A stretch of 56,267 nt of DNA from Corynebacterium sp. 122RC1 (GTDB lineage Bacteria > Actinomycetota > Actinomycetes > Mycobacteriales > Mycobacteriaceae). The notes under the pieces are model-generated. The model was not told the origin of the DNA. It saw only the letters and a program-made list of their open reading frames with translations, and searched no databases. Positions within the stretch are counted from its first letter, which is position 1. Each line of letters opens with the position of its first letter. Shown in pieces: positions 30,228-39,642 of this stretch. The translations under genes and the position numbers were made by a program. The DNA is taken from the NCBI RefSeq assembly GCF_024580955.1, contig NZ_JANIKD010000016.1, positions 1 to 56,267 of the forward strand, given 5' to 3'.

Positions 30228-30280
30228 GAAGTACCTTTCACTTATTTGATCATCAAGTGCCTTTGAGCTTACCCACACAC

Positions 30281-32551
30281 CTAGATTCGGCGCGCGCCAA
30301 GCTCCTCGGTCACCAAGTCCATGGCCACGGTGAGGGCGTCGCGGGCGTCGCGTTCACCCAGCTCAGTGGCGGCCTGCTCAGCCATCTCCTGTTCCTGGGC
30401 CTCCCGATCATCCTGGGCCGCCTCCTGCGGCGCGGCCTCCGCCTCCGCCTGACGCTTGCGGAACTGCTCCCGCGCAGCCCCTAAATCCACCCTGCCGCCC
30501 GTTCGCACCGGTGTAGGCTGAGGCATCCCCTCATCGGCGGCATATCCGTAGGGTTCCGGCGGCGCCTCGAACTCAGGTGGTTCAGGCGGCAGCGGAACCT
30601 CATCTTTTCCCAGCGATGCGGGCTCTCCCCAGGAATCATCAGCATTTCCGACGTCCCCAGGCCCCTGCCCTTCCGCTCGCTGCTCGGTTACGGGTGTAGG
30701 TGTGGGTGCGGGTGTGGGTTCCGGTTCCGGTTTCGGCTCGGGATTCCAGACTTTCTGCGGCGCGGTTGCCTTAACCCCTTCTACCTGCTCAGGATTGGTG
30801 CCAACCACGCATTCCACCTGCATCTTCGCGCCGAGCTCCTGCTCGATTGCGCGCACAATCACCTCATTGTTTGCGGGGTCGTTGAGGCGCTGCGCAAGCG
30901 CACCCGTGTTGTGGCCGATCACCAACGTATCCTCACGAAACCCAATCACCTTGGCTTCCGTGAGCATAATTCCGGTCACGGAGTTCAGCTTGAATGCGGT
31001 AGCCCGCACGTCGGCCCACTTGGCGCGAATATCCTTGTCCAGGTCCGCTGGCTGGGAGGTGGGGGCTTGCTCTGGCGCCGGTGCTGCCGCGGGCGCTGGT
31101 GCCGGTGCTGGTTCTGGTGCGGGCACTGATTTCGGTTCGGGTGCCAAATCCGCCTGAGGTTGCGGTGCCGGTGCCCTTTCCGGTTGCGGTGCCGTTTCCG
31201 GTTGCGGCTGCGGTTGCGGCTGCGGCGCAGGCACGGGCTGTGGCTCCGGTGCTCGCGCCTCAACCTTCGGCGCCTCAGCATCTTGCGCTTTCGCCTGCTG
31301 CGCTTCCTCGCGGGCTTTGCGCATGGCGGCGCGGTCATACTTGGCCGCTGCCTGGGCTTTCGCCGGATCCATGCCACCAACAGTCCCCGAACCAACGCCC
31401 GCAGCACCAGCACCTGCAGCACCCGCAACACCAACAGCACCAACACCAACCACTCCCGTGGTGGGCAGCAACATCTTGGCGCACAGGATTTCCAGCAGCA
31501 GCCTCGGGGAGGTGGCGCCTCGGAGGTCGGAGAGGCCGTCGTTCACGATGGCGGCTAGGCGGGCGGTTTCGCCAGGGGCAAAGGCCTCCGCTTGGGCGCG
31601 CAGGATGTCCGCGCGGTCTGTGGGGGCATCCACCAGGCCAAGGGTGAAGGCGTCGGGCACCGCCTGGAGCACCATGAGGTCACGGAAGCGGTCCAGCAGG
31701 TCAGAGGCGAAGCGGCGGGGGTCGAGACCTGCCTCAATCACCTTGTCCACCGTGGTGAACAAGCCCGCGTGATCGCCTGAGGAAAGTGCTTCGGTGGCCG
31801 CGTCGAGAAGCGTTTCATCGGTAGCACCCAGCAGCATTCGGGCATGCTCGTAGGTAAGTCCCTCGGGGCCGGAGCCGGCCAGGAGTTGGTCGAGGACGGA
31901 GAGGGTGTCACGCGGGGAGCCGCCACCTGCGCGGATCACCAGCGGAAATACGGAGTCTTCCACCTGGGCGCCCTCGCCGGCCACGGTGCGCTCGATCAGC
32001 CCGCGCATCGCCTGCGGGGTGAGCAGGCGGAATGGGTAGTGGTGGGTGCGCGAGCGGATGGTGCCAATCACCTTTTCGGGTTCGGTGGTGGCAAAGATGA
32101 AGATCAGGTGCTCTGGGGGTTCCTCCACGATCTTGAGCAGCGCGTTGGCGCCGGAGGTGGTGATCATGTGGGCTTCGTCGATGATGAAGATGCGGTAGCG
32201 CGACTCCGCCGGGGCATACACCGCACGATCGCGCAGCTCACGCATGTCTTCCACGCCGTTGTTACTGGCGGCGTCGAGCTCCGTCACGTCCAAATTGCCG
32301 GGGCCGTTCGGCGCCAGCGACACACAAGAATTACACACGCCACAAGGCGTGGACGTAGGCCCCTGCTCGCAGTTCAACGAACGCGCCAAAATGCGCGCGG
32401 AGGAAGTCTTGCCGCAGCCACGCGGCCCGGAGAACAGGTACGCATGGTTGATCCTGCCACTATCCAACGCCACGGACAGCGGCCGAGTCACCTGCTCCTG
32501 GCCCACAACCTCAGCGAAAGAACCCGGACGATACTTGCGATACAGTGCCAC
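30281..32551 (-). CDS. dnaX: DNA polymerase III subunits gamma and tau
   Basis: Predicted 756-aa clamp-loader ATPase. The Walker A motif FSGPRGCGKTSSARIL is near residue 40, a zinc module with four Cys ends in TPCGVCNSC, Walker B is FIIDEAHM, and the SRC-like element is TIRSRTHHY. The lid and collar domains run to about residue 370. The C-terminal half is a long Pro/Gln/Ala/Glu linker with tandem QPQPQP and APAPAP units, then the tau-type polymerase-interaction domain. GTG 32551 is the start. It heads the dnaX-ybaB-recR group and lies 22 bp after the unknown gene at 32573. Confidence 0.96.
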   Translation of the reverse strand: MALYRKYRPGSFAEVVGQEQVTRPLSVALDSGRINHAYLFSGPRGCGKTSSARILARSLNCEQGPTSTPCGVCNSCVSLAPNGPGNLDVTELDAASNNGVEDMRELRDRAVYAPAESRYRIFIIDEAHMITTSGANALLKIVEEPPEHLIFIFATTEPEKVIGTIRSRTHHYPFRLLTPQAMRGLIERTVAGEGAQVEDSVFPLVIRAGGGSPRDTLSVLDQLLAGSGPEGLTYEHARMLLGATDETLLDAATEALSSGDHAGLFTTVDKVIEAGLDPRRFASDLLDRFRDLMVLQAVPDAFTLGLVDAPTDRADILRAQAEAFAPGETARLAAIVNDGLSDLRGATSPRLLLEILCAKMLLPTTGVVGVGAVGVAGAAGAGAAGVGSGTVGGMDPAKAQAAAKYDRAAMRKAREEAQQAKAQDAEAPKVEARAPEPQPVPAPQPQPQPQPETAPQPERAPAPQPQADLAPEPKSVPAPEPAPAPAPAAAPAPEQAPTSQPADLDKDIRAKWADVRATAFKLNSVTGIMLTEAKVIGFREDTLVIGHNTGALAQRLNDPANNEVIVRAIEQELGAKMQVECVVGTNPEQVEGVKATAPQKVWNPEPKPEPEPTPAPTPTPVTEQRAEGQGPGDVGNADDSWGEPASLGKDEVPLPPEPPEFEAPPEPYGYAADEGMPQPTPVRTGGRVDLGAAREQFRKRQAEAEAAPQEAAQDDREAQEQEMAEQAATELGERDARDALTVAMDLVTEELGARRI

Positions 32552-32572
32552 GCTTGTAAAGCCTACTGAACC

Positions 32573-33118
32573 CTATGGACTTCTGCGCCAATCCAGCACC
32601 GGCACCTGCTCAGAGGCAATTTTTGCCAACAGCTCCTGCGCGCTGTGCGTGAGCGCAAACTCAAACTCCGCCTGCGTGAGCATGATGAGCTGCAACATCA
32701 GCACCATCCGACCTTCCTCCACCACCTGCGGCACGCCTTCCTCCCAGGTAGAGGGCGCAATAAACAGGCCGTGGCGGGCTGTGATCTCCCCCGGCAGGCG
32801 CGCAAAATCGGCCAGCGCGGGCAAGATCGTTCCGGGCTGCGCGGAAATTGCAAAGTTCGACGCGGCCACGAGCTCACATGCCTCACGCACCACGGCGGCA
32901 ACCGGCGGCAGCGGCTCAGTGGAAAGGGCGAAGACCTCCGCGCGCACATCCAACCCCATTGCTTCCAGCCCGGAGTCCACATGTTGGAAATCCAGGGTGG
33001 TGACCAACGTGGTGTCGTCGATACGCGTGGACGCCAGGGCGAAGGGAGCCTCTTCCACCTGCTCAAGCTCGCCGGGGAAGAAGCCCTGTTGCCACTCCAA
33101 GCTGGCCGCTACATCCAT
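32573..33118 (-). CDS. Conserved protein of unknown function (possibly SUFU-like)
   Basis: Predicted 181-aa soluble protein between aspT and dnaX. It has no signal peptide, membrane helix or catalytic motif that I recognise. The stretch PPVAAVVREACELVAASNFAISAQPGTILP followed by GLFIAPSTWEEG faintly resembles the suppressor-of-fused (SUFU) fold found in many bacterial unknowns; this is only an impression. ATG 33118 gives the start MDVAASLEWQQG. It is 10 bp downstream of aspT, so both are likely co-transcribed. Confidence 0.6.
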   Translation of the reverse strand: MDVAASLEWQQGFFPGELEQVEEAPFALASTRIDDTTLVTTLDFQHVDSGLEAMGLDVRAEVFALSTEPLPPVAAVVREACELVAASNFAISAQPGTILPALADFARLPGEITARHGLFIAPSTWEEGVPQVVEEGRMVLMLQLIMLTQAEFEFALTHSAQELLAKIASEQVPVLDWRRSP

Positions 33119-33128
33119 GCTGCGCGCC

Positions 33129-34376
33129 CTACGCCTGCGCCTTTTCGGCCGCAGCCAACAGCACGCAGGTAGCAAAGCCGTCCATGGCCACCTCGAGCTC
33201 CTCAACCGGAGGCAGCGAAGGCGCGAGGCGAATGTTGCGGTTCCGCGGGTCCTGCTTCAGCGGGAAAGAGGAACCGGCGCCCGTCAGCGCGATGCCGGCC
33301 TCCTTGGCCAGCTCCACCACGCGGGAAGCGGTGCCATCAACCACGTCCACAGAAATGAAGTAGCCGCCGGTTGGATTGGACCAGGTGGCCACATCCTTGC
33401 CGCCCAAGCGGTGCTCCAGGATCTCCAGGACGCGCGCGAACTTCGGCGCAAGGCTGCCGGCATGCTTCTGCATAACAGCCTTGATGCCGTCCACGTTGCC
33501 AAAGAACTGGGCGTGAGCGAGCTGGTTGATCTTGTTTGGGCCAATGCCGCGCACGCTCGCATGGGACTCGTACCACTTCAGGTTGTCCGTGCTCGTTGCC
33601 AGGAAGGACACACCCGCACCCGCGTGCGTGATCTTGGAGGTGGAGCTCATGAACCAGAATCGGTTTGGATTGCCCGCCTGAGCTGCGAACTCCAGCACAT
33701 TGTGGTTGATGGGGAACTCGTCCGTGAGGGTATGCAGCGCGTAGGCGTTGTCCCACACGATGCGGAAATCCGGTGCGGCAGTTTCCATCTCCGCAAGGGC
33801 GCGGCAGGTGGCCTCAGAGAAAGTGATGCCGGTCGGATTGCCAAACACTGGCACGCACCACATACCCTTGACCTGGGGATCCTTCACCAGTTCGCGCACG
33901 GCGTCCAGGTCCGGGCCCTCGTCGTTGAGAGGCACCGTGATCATCTCAAAGCCAAAGTGCTCGGTGATGGTGAAGTGGCGGTCGTAGCCTGGCACCGGGC
34001 AGATCCACTTCACGGTTTCCTCCTTGGACCACGGCTGCTGCGAATCGTTGGTGCCAAAGATGTATGCCCAGCTAATCATGTCAAACATGATGTTGAGGCT
34101 CGAGGCATCTCCAGCGATCACGTTCTCCGCCGGCAAACCCAAAGCCTGTGCCCACATCTCCCGAATATCCGGGATGCCAACCAAGCCTCCGTAGTTGCGG
34201 CAATCAGTGCCATCCTTGGCCTTGAAGTTCTCCCCCGGAAGGCTTAACAGCGCATTGGAAAAATCCAACTGCTCACTTGATGGCTTGCCGCGGGTGAGAT
34301 CCAGCTTCAAGTTCTTAGCCTTGAGCTGCTCATATTCCGCGCGGAGGTCATCAAGATTCAAATCAGCGACTGCCAT
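33129..34376 (-). CDS. aspT: Aspartate aminotransferase (class I, AspT type)
   Basis: Predicted 415-aa PLP enzyme interconverting aspartate and oxaloacetate. PLP-phosphate contact NYGGLVGIPDIR, the substrate-side PVPGYDRHFTITEHFG, the Asn/Asp pair VFGNPTGITF and RIVWDNAYALH, and the Schiff-base Lys in SSTSKITHAGAGVSFL are all visible. It belongs to the aspartate aminotransferase subgroup known for C. glutamicum AspT rather than to the E. coli AspC type. ATG 34376 has AAGGA about 11 bp upstream. It provides aspartate for the LysC-Asd pathway encoded elsewhere in the window. Confidence 0.95.
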   Translation of the reverse strand: MAVADLNLDDLRAEYEQLKAKNLKLDLTRGKPSSEQLDFSNALLSLPGENFKAKDGTDCRNYGGLVGIPDIREMWAQALGLPAENVIAGDASSLNIMFDMISWAYIFGTNDSQQPWSKEETVKWICPVPGYDRHFTITEHFGFEMITVPLNDEGPDLDAVRELVKDPQVKGMWCVPVFGNPTGITFSEATCRALAEMETAAPDFRIVWDNAYALHTLTDEFPINHNVLEFAAQAGNPNRFWFMSSTSKITHAGAGVSFLATSTDNLKWYESHASVRGIGPNKINQLAHAQFFGNVDGIKAVMQKHAGSLAPKFARVLEILEHRLGGKDVATWSNPTGGYFISVDVVDGTASRVVELAKEAGIALTGAGSSFPLKQDPRNRNIRLAPSLPPVEELEVAMDGFATCVLLAAAEKAQA

Positions 34377-34547
34377 AATTGTGAGTCCTTCCGGTCCTTC
34401 CGGGCCCTCTTCATCAATGGGCCGTTTTTGGGCCCTTGACGCCGAGCAACCCGGATCGAGCTTTTCTCTCCAACTCTAGACTGCGTAGGGGAATTAGTCA
34501 GCCGGATCGGTGAGGTTTGAGGGCGGGTAGCGGCCACGCATAAAAAA

Positions 34548-34640
34548 GGGGACTCCGCACACCCGCCAGAGCCCACTGACCCTTGCTGCATTCCTGCCCT
34601 GGGGGAGTTCATGGGATACACGCCATGCGAAGTCCTGCCA
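34548..34640 (-). ncRNA. ffs: Signal recognition particle RNA (4.5S type)
   Basis: The minus strand contains the universal SRP apical loop (CCCAGGGCAGGAATGCAGCAAGGG spread over 34580-34604) flanked by complementary arms (GGACTTCGCA on the 5' side near 34633, TGCGGAGTCC on the 3' side near 34551). A T-run at 34542-34547 ends it. It is the short bacterial 4.5S form. The ends are approximate. Confidence 0.92.
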
Positions 34641-34772
34641 CTCACCCTAGCGGAAACCGACGGAACCCCTCAACTTTCCCTCCGTTTCCTCCGGTAATAC
34701 TGGTGATTTGTGTAGCAATGGCCAGGTTGTGTATTGTCTTTCCAGTACACGGAAGTGACTTCTGTGAACGCT

Positions 34773-34860
34773 GGAGGATTCGACTAGCGGCCTATGTCAC
34801 ACGCCTGGAACGCGTGCGGGTTTCACGACCCTCGTGGGTTCAAATCCCACATCCTCCGCA
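34773..34860 (+). tRNA. tRNA-Ser (anticodon GGA)
   Basis: Class II tRNA. Acceptor stem GGAGGAT/ATCCTCC, anticodon loop CTGGAAC giving anticodon GGA, a long variable arm (GGGTTTCACGACCC region) and T-arm GTGGGTTCAAATCCCAC. CCA is not encoded. A terminator follows at 34871. Confidence 0.95.
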
Positions 34861-34870
34861 CATTTGCCGC

Positions 34871-34902
34871 CCGGCTCCCTTGAAATAAGGGAGCCGGGTT
34901 TT
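34871..34902 (+). terminator. Terminator of tRNA-Ser
   Basis: CCGGCTCCCTT and AAGGGAGCCGG form an 11-bp stem with a 5-base loop, followed by GTTTTGC. Confidence 0.88.
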
Positions 34903-34940
34903 GCTATTCATCACCTCGTTGAGAGTGTGGGGTGGAGAGT

Positions 34941-35087
34941 GTTGGCGCGCTGAGGGGCGCTCGGGGTGGAGGTCGATAGGACCCGTAGGTCGAGAGCTTA
35001 AAGTCGATACCACCCGAAAATCCCCAAAATCGCCCGCCCTTTCGACCAACGCCACGAGCTAACGACTTTTAGCCTTCGACCAACGCT
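34941..35087. repeat. Palindromic intergenic repeat, copy B
   Basis: Diverged copy of the family at 29732 and 44451. It retains GGTCGATAGG, CCGTAGGTCGAGAG, AAGTCGATACCACCCGAAAA, TTCGACCAACGCCACG and CTTCGACCAACGC in the same order. Its 5' arm has lost part of the perfect complementarity seen in the other copies. Confidence 0.85.
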
Positions 35088-35496
35088 CAGACTCGGCCCA
35101 TTTCGCTTCACGTTCATACCGAAACTGAACCAAGACGGTGAGAACTTTGAGCAAAAGGCAGTTGCAAACACTTCTAACCGCCTCTCACGGCGAACCGCCC
35201 CCTCCAAACATCTAGAAAATCCCTTAACGCTCCCAGCCGACTCCCAGAAACCCAACTAAACGGACGCAAACAAACACACAATCACGCCCATACAGATACC
35301 CTCCACCCCACTCTCCCACCACAAAAACATACCCTCACCTGCGACGATAAAACGTCCGGTCACCCACCACGGTTTTTTGTACCCAAACCCAGGGTCCCCT
35401 AAGCAAGCAAAGCCAAACTCATTCCCAGAGACAGACAGCATCCGCTGCATTTGATCCGCGGAAATCCTCCGCATGGTTTTAGAAAGGCCAATCACG
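35088..35496. other. Gene-free stretch
   Basis: No supported coding frame. The plus strand is A/C-rich and purine-poor. A 19-bp element at 35102-35120 matches 17 of 19 bases with 51632-51650 near tRNA-Arg. I otherwise see nothing here except the ribosome-binding region of the next gene at its end. Confidence 0.6.
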
Positions 35497-36075
35497 ATGT
35501 CCCCCATCATGATTCTCATCGACCTCCTTGCAATCTCCACCCTCGTGTTCGCCATTTATTTCCCACGTCACCGCCGTGCAGACCTCGTGGTCGCCTTCCT
35601 GGGTGTGAACGTGGGTGTGCTTGCGGTGTCGCAGGTGCTTGCTACTTCTTCGGTAGGCGCAGGTTTGGGCCTCGGGTTGTTCGGTGTACTTTCGATCATC
35701 CGCTTGCGTAGCTCAGAAATCAGCCAGCGCGAGGTGGCGTACTACTTTGCAGCCCTGGCGATCGGCCTCATCTGCGGCCTCACGCAAGCCGCGTCCATAC
35801 TGGCAATAGCAATGATCGCACTCATCGTGCTTGTGCTGGCCGTGGCGGATACACGAATGGTCGCCTCCTTTGGAGGCCAGCGCCAGGAGGTGAATCTGGA
35901 CCACGCGATCACGGACCACACCGAGCTCGTTCAGGAGCTGGAGCGCGTGCTCGGGCAGAAGGTCAAGCATGCCAATGTGCTTCGCCTGGACCTGGTCAAT
36001 GACATCACCCTCGTCGAGGTTGTTACTGATCGCAAGCAAACCCTTCCAGCTCACCCGGAGTTGACCAATGCTTAG
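35497..36075 (+). CDS. DUF4956-family membrane protein
   Basis: Predicted 192-aa protein. Three to four hydrophobic helices occupy residues 1-115 (IMILIDLLAISTLVFAIYF, LVVAFLGVNVGVLAVSQVLA, then VGAGLGLGLFGVLSIIRLRS), followed by a soluble C-terminal domain of about 75 residues. GLGLFGVLSIIRLRSSEISQ with following YYFAALAIGLICG is characteristic of DUF4956, a family repeatedly found beside VTC-domain genes. GAAAGG lies before ATG 35497. Its end overlaps the VTC gene by 8 bp, so they are coupled. The function is unknown; a membrane partner of the VTC protein is a fair guess. Confidence 0.85.
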   Translation: MSPIMILIDLLAISTLVFAIYFPRHRRADLVVAFLGVNVGVLAVSQVLATSSVGAGLGLGLFGVLSIIRLRSSEISQREVAYYFAALAIGLICGLTQAASILAIAMIALIVLVLAVADTRMVASFGGQRQEVNLDHAITDHTELVQELERVLGQKVKHANVLRLDLVNDITLVEVVTDRKQTLPAHPELTNA

Positions 36076-36847
36076 TACAGCCCACTCCACCGCCCTCGAT
36101 TTCTCCGAACTCCAACCCATCAGCCTCGAGGAGCTCATCAGCCAGGCAGCGATGCTCACCAGGGTGGACCGCAAGTACGTCCTACCACGCGGCGAGGTAC
36201 AGCGGATCATCCAAGGACTGGACCCAAACACCAAAACCCTTGTGCACAACCAAAAGGCGCCACAGGCGTATCGCTCAACTTACTTTGACACCCCAGGGCT
36301 CACTAGTTTCTACATGGCGGCCAGGCCTCGGCGGCGAAAGTTCAAAGTTCGCACCCGCAGCTACGTGGATTCCAAGATCGCATTCCTTGAGGTCAAGGGC
36401 ACAGGCCCCAGGGGGGTGACGGTCAAAGAGCGCATCCCGTACAACTTTGAGGCAGCAATGTCCGACGAACTCCTCCCGGACGTCATTCCCTGGCTCGGCA
36501 GCAAGCTGGAGCTGGCGGGCATGGACGCCAACACCGCCTGGGACTTGCATCCAGTGCTTTGGGGCAGCTACAACCGCAGCACCCTGCTCATGGCGGACGG
36601 AGTAGGCCGAGCCACCATTGATACGGAACTGGACTGGGCCAATCACCAGGGCGCCTACCTGGATTGCCCGGACATGGCGATCTTTGAAACCAAGTCCGGT
36701 GCCAGCCCCTCGCAGTTGGATCGCCTGTTATGGGCATACGGCCACCGCCCACAAAAGATTTCCAAGTTCGGCACCGGGATGGCGGCTTTAGATCCCACCC
36801 TGCCGCGGAATCGCTGGCACCGCATCATCGAGCAGTCATTCAAATAA
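36068..36847 (+). CDS. VTC-domain (polyphosphate polymerase-like) protein
   Basis: Predicted 259-aa tunnel-type triphosphate-binding protein. The VTC domain is visible as TRVDRKYVLPRGEVQRII (near residue 31), YRSTYFDTPGLTSFYMA, RRRKFKVRTRSYVDS, FLEVKGTGPRGVTVKERI and a late FETKSGASPSQLDRLLW. These basic and acidic pairs line the tunnel in the yeast Vtc4 polymerase. Activity in bacteria is mostly unproven, so polyphosphate synthesis is inferred. It overlaps the DUF4956 gene and precedes a carbohydrate-binding lipoprotein, a combination seen in other bacteria. Confidence 0.87.
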   Translation: MLSTAHSTALDFSELQPISLEELISQAAMLTRVDRKYVLPRGEVQRIIQGLDPNTKTLVHNQKAPQAYRSTYFDTPGLTSFYMAARPRRRKFKVRTRSYVDSKIAFLEVKGTGPRGVTVKERIPYNFEAAMSDELLPDVIPWLGSKLELAGMDANTAWDLHPVLWGSYNRSTLLMADGVGRATIDTELDWANHQGAYLDCPDMAIFETKSGASPSQLDRLLWAYGHRPQKISKFGTGMAALDPTLPRNRWHRIIEQSFK

Positions 36848-36890
36848 CTCAAGTAACTCACCCACCAAATCACAGAAAGAATTGCACACA

Positions 36891-38612
36891 ATGAAACGCC
36901 TCCCAATCCACACTTCCCTACTCAGCACCGCTTTCGCAGCCACCATCGCACTGTCGGCGTGCACCGCTGCACCGAACACCACCCAAACCTCAGAAACCAG
37001 CGCACTCGCCACAAGTACCACGCAGGCGGTGGCCACGAGCGGCGCGTGGGGCGTCGGAAATCCCCCAACTGCTGCTGAAGCGCTTTCGGAAAACGCGCAG
37101 GCCAGCGTATATGAGGGCAGCACCTCGGGTGCACAAGAGGTCAGCGGCACGATCACCTCCGGCGGCACCTACCGCATCAGCGGTGATAGCACCGGCGTGG
37201 AAATCAATGCAGCAGACCAACAAGTCACTTTGATTGTGGACAATGCAAATGTTACCGGGGACATCACGGTCACTGCGGCGGATGACGTTGCGATCGTCCT
37301 TGAGGGCAGCAGCACCGTGAAGGGCACCATCCAGGCGGAGTCCGACCTCACGGTCACCGGCAGCGGCTCCCTTGAGCTAGACGCCGCTGAAGACGGCATC
37401 AAGAGCGCCGACGACCTGGTAATTCTCGGCGGCACGGTCACCGTCAAAGCCGGCGACGATGGCTTGGAGGGCAACGATTCCCTAACCATCAGCGGCGGCA
37501 CCATCAACGTAACCAGCGGCGGTGACGCCCTGAAGTCCGACCAAACCGATGACCTCACGCAGGGCTACGTCCACATCTCCGGGGGCGATATCACACTCAC
37601 GGCCAGCGGCGACGGCATTGACGCCTCCACGGACGCCGTCCTCACCGGCGGCAACAGCACAATCACCACGAACGGCGACACCAGCCAAGACGTCTCCTCC
37701 AAAGGCATCAAGGCCGGCACCTATCTGCTCACCTCCGGCGGCACCGTGGAAGTCACCTCCACCGATGACGCCCTTCATTCTAACGGTGCGTTGCGCCTCA
37801 GTGGTGGCACATTCACCCTAGCCAGCGATGATGACGGCATCCACGCGGAGGTTGCCGCCGTGCTCGACGGCGCCAACGTTGACGTCACCAAATCCAACGA
37901 AGCGCTGGAAGGCGGCCTCATCACCATCAGTGCAGGCACCATCAACCTCGCCTCCACCGACGACGCCATCAATGGCTCCGGCTACACCTCCGCCGAGGCA
38001 CTCGCATCTGGCACTACCGACGCAGCCAGCGCGACCGCAAACACGAACTCCCCTAGCAGCATGGGCGGCATGGGCGGCATGGATCAGTCCTCCGGTGAGC
38101 AGGTCACGATCTCTGGCGGCGAGGTGACTATCAATGCCGGTGGCGACGGCCTGGATTCGAACGGTGACCTCACCATCACTGGCGGCACCACCGTGGTGCA
38201 CGGCCCTGAAAATTCCGGCAATGGCAGCATAGATGTGAACGGAACCTACTCCATTACCGGTGGTGAGCTCATCACCATTGGCTCCGCAGGTATGGCCGTG
38301 AACCCCAACACCGGTGGGCAAGGATGGCTTTCCGCTGGCGTGCAGGGAAGCGCCGGTGACACAATCACCATCACTGATAGTGCCGGCGCGGTACTGGCGG
38401 AAGTTGAGGCAATCAAGAACTTCCAAATGGTGCAGTACTCCTCACCTGAAATCACCACCGGCGAATCCTACTCCGTGAATGGCACCAACGTTACCGCCGG
38501 CCAGGCTGCTGCCGGAACGGGTACAGGAATGGATGGCCGCGGCATGGGTGGTATGCGCCCAAATGCAGAAATGGGTGTGGTCCCACCAACCAATACCAAC
38601 AGCAACGCCTAA
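36891..38612 (+). CDS. Carbohydrate-binding-domain lipoprotein (Cthe_2159/DUF4353-like)
   Basis: Predicted 573-aa secreted lipoprotein. A signal peptide ends in the lipobox-like LSACTAA (Cys near residue 24). From about residue 60 to 330 the sequence is a series of parallel beta-helix turns with repeated ITVTAADDVAIVLEGSS, LELDAAEDGIKSADDL, GGTVTVKAGDDGLEGNDSLT and SGGDALKSDQTDD units, rich in Asp and Gly and likely binding calcium. A Gly/Met-rich linker (SSMGGMGGMDQ) is followed by more turns and a Gly-Met tail. This is the Cthe_2159-like carbohydrate-binding domain. ATG 36891 has AGAAAGA upstream. It belongs to the DUF4956-VTC operon. Confidence 0.85.
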   Translation: MKRLPIHTSLLSTAFAATIALSACTAAPNTTQTSETSALATSTTQAVATSGAWGVGNPPTAAEALSENAQASVYEGSTSGAQEVSGTITSGGTYRISGDSTGVEINAADQQVTLIVDNANVTGDITVTAADDVAIVLEGSSTVKGTIQAESDLTVTGSGSLELDAAEDGIKSADDLVILGGTVTVKAGDDGLEGNDSLTISGGTINVTSGGDALKSDQTDDLTQGYVHISGGDITLTASGDGIDASTDAVLTGGNSTITTNGDTSQDVSSKGIKAGTYLLTSGGTVEVTSTDDALHSNGALRLSGGTFTLASDDDGIHAEVAAVLDGANVDVTKSNEALEGGLITISAGTINLASTDDAINGSGYTSAEALASGTTDAASATANTNSPSSMGGMGGMDQSSGEQVTISGGEVTINAGGDGLDSNGDLTITGGTTVVHGPENSGNGSIDVNGTYSITGGELITIGSAGMAVNPNTGGQGWLSAGVQGSAGDTITITDSAGAVLAEVEAIKNFQMVQYSSPEITTGESYSVNGTNVTAGQAAAGTGTGMDGRGMGGMRPNAEMGVVPPTNTNSNA

Positions 38613-38639
38613 TTGTCGCGTTTCCGCCCGCCCCGCCTG

Positions 38640-38674
38640 CCCGCCCCGCATCACACGCGAGGCGGGTTTTGTTT
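38640..38674 (+). terminator. Terminator after the lipoprotein gene
   Basis: CCCGCCCCGC (38640-38649) pairs with GCGAGGCGGG (38657-38666) with one mismatch, followed by TTTTGTTT. It serves the plus-strand operon; the convergent gluQ ends here too. Confidence 0.85.
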
Positions 38675-39578
38675 ATGCGCGCCACACATATGGCTCGCGC
38701 GGCAGGTCCGCAGGTGAAAAATGCTCCAGCATTTCAGGCACCGTGTCCACCTGCGGCATGTCGAGGCTTTCACACATCAGCCGCACCACAGCAGCAACAC
38801 CAACGCTGGTTTGTTCATGAGGGGAGAGCATTTCACGCAGGGTCACCGCACCATCGCGCTTAGCCAGGCGTTTTCCCTGCTCGTTGAGCACCAGGGGCAC
38901 ATGGGCGTAGGTGGGCGTGGGTTGGCCCAGGAGGTGGAGGAGGTACGCCTGGCGCGGGGTGGAGGGGAGGAGGTCGTCGCCGCGGACTATTTGGTCGATG
39001 CCCTGGGCGGAATCGTCCACCACAACGGCCAGGTTGTAGGCCCAGTCGGGGGTGTGGCCTCCTCGGCGCAGGATCATGTCATCTACCTCGCCGCGGTACT
39101 CCCCCACCAATTCATCGTGCACTGTCCATTCGGTCACTTCGGCGCGGAGCCGAAGAGCTGGGACCCTGCCTTGCGCTGCGAGCTCGGCGCGCTTGCGGGC
39201 CTTGGCGACGTCGGAAAGCTCCCTGCATGTGCCGGGGTAAGAGCCGGGGATGGCGTGCGGCGCGCGGGAGGCTTCCTGGATGTCTTTGCGGGAGCAGAAG
39301 CATTCATAGTGCGGCAGTCTGGCCAGCGCCCCCTGGTACAGCTCGTGGCGTTCATGCTGGTAGGAGACGCTGTCCCAGTCCAGGCCGAGGGTGGCAAGGT
39401 CTTCTAGTTGGCGTTCGGCGGAGTCCATGGAGCTGCGCTGTGTGTCCACGTCCTCCACGCGCATGAGGAATGCGCGGCCGGTGCTGCGGGCCCACAGCCA
39501 CGCCAGGACGGCGGTGCGGAGGTTGCCAAAGTGGAGGTCGCCGCTGGGTGAGGGCGCGTATCTACCTGCTCCAGTCAT
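38673..39578 (-). CDS. gluQ: Glutamyl-queuosine tRNA(Asp) synthetase
   Basis: Predicted 301-aa truncated glutamyl-tRNA synthetase that charges glutamate onto queuosine of tRNA-Asp. The HIGH-type motif is [17 protein letters not shown] at residues 7-23, and the KMSKS-type motif is [12 protein letters not shown] near 237. Four zinc-type ligands remain in ECFCSRKD and YPGTC. The anticodon-binding domain of normal GluRS is absent, which gives the short length. Start ATG 39578 has TACACT 7 bp upstream, likely leaderless. It is divergent from the YhhQ-like gene and near tgt, a queuosine setting. Confidence 0.93.
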   Translation of the reverse strand: MTGAGRYAPSPSGDLHFGNLRTAVLAWLWARSTGRAFLMRVEDVDTQRSSMDSAERQLEDLATLGLDWDSVSYQHERHELYQGALARLPHYECFCSRKDIQEASRAPHAIPGSYPGTCRELSDVAKARKRAELAAQGRVPALRLRAEVTEWTVHDELVGEYRGEVDDMILRRGGHTPDWAYNLAVVVDDSAQGIDQIVRGDDLLPSTPRQAYLLHLLGQPTPTYAHVPLVLNEQGKRLAKRDGAVTLREMLSPHEQTSVGVAAVVRLMCESLDMPQVDTVPEMLEHFSPADLPREPYVWRA

Positions 39579-39642
39579 GTGGGCCAGTGTAACCCGAAGT
39601 GCACAGTCTCCTTCAGGCCAACTGGTGTGCCACTATGTACGG

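Noticed and set aside
35101..35120. Possible parS site (TTTCACG-like words here and at 51637)
   Set aside because: Only half of the parS palindrome is present and no parA or parB gene is near; reported instead as a shared short element.
35256..35555. Small minus-strand frame in the gap before the DUF4956 gene
   Set aside because: It overlaps the start of the DUF4956 gene, lacks a ribosome-binding site, and has no recognisable feature.
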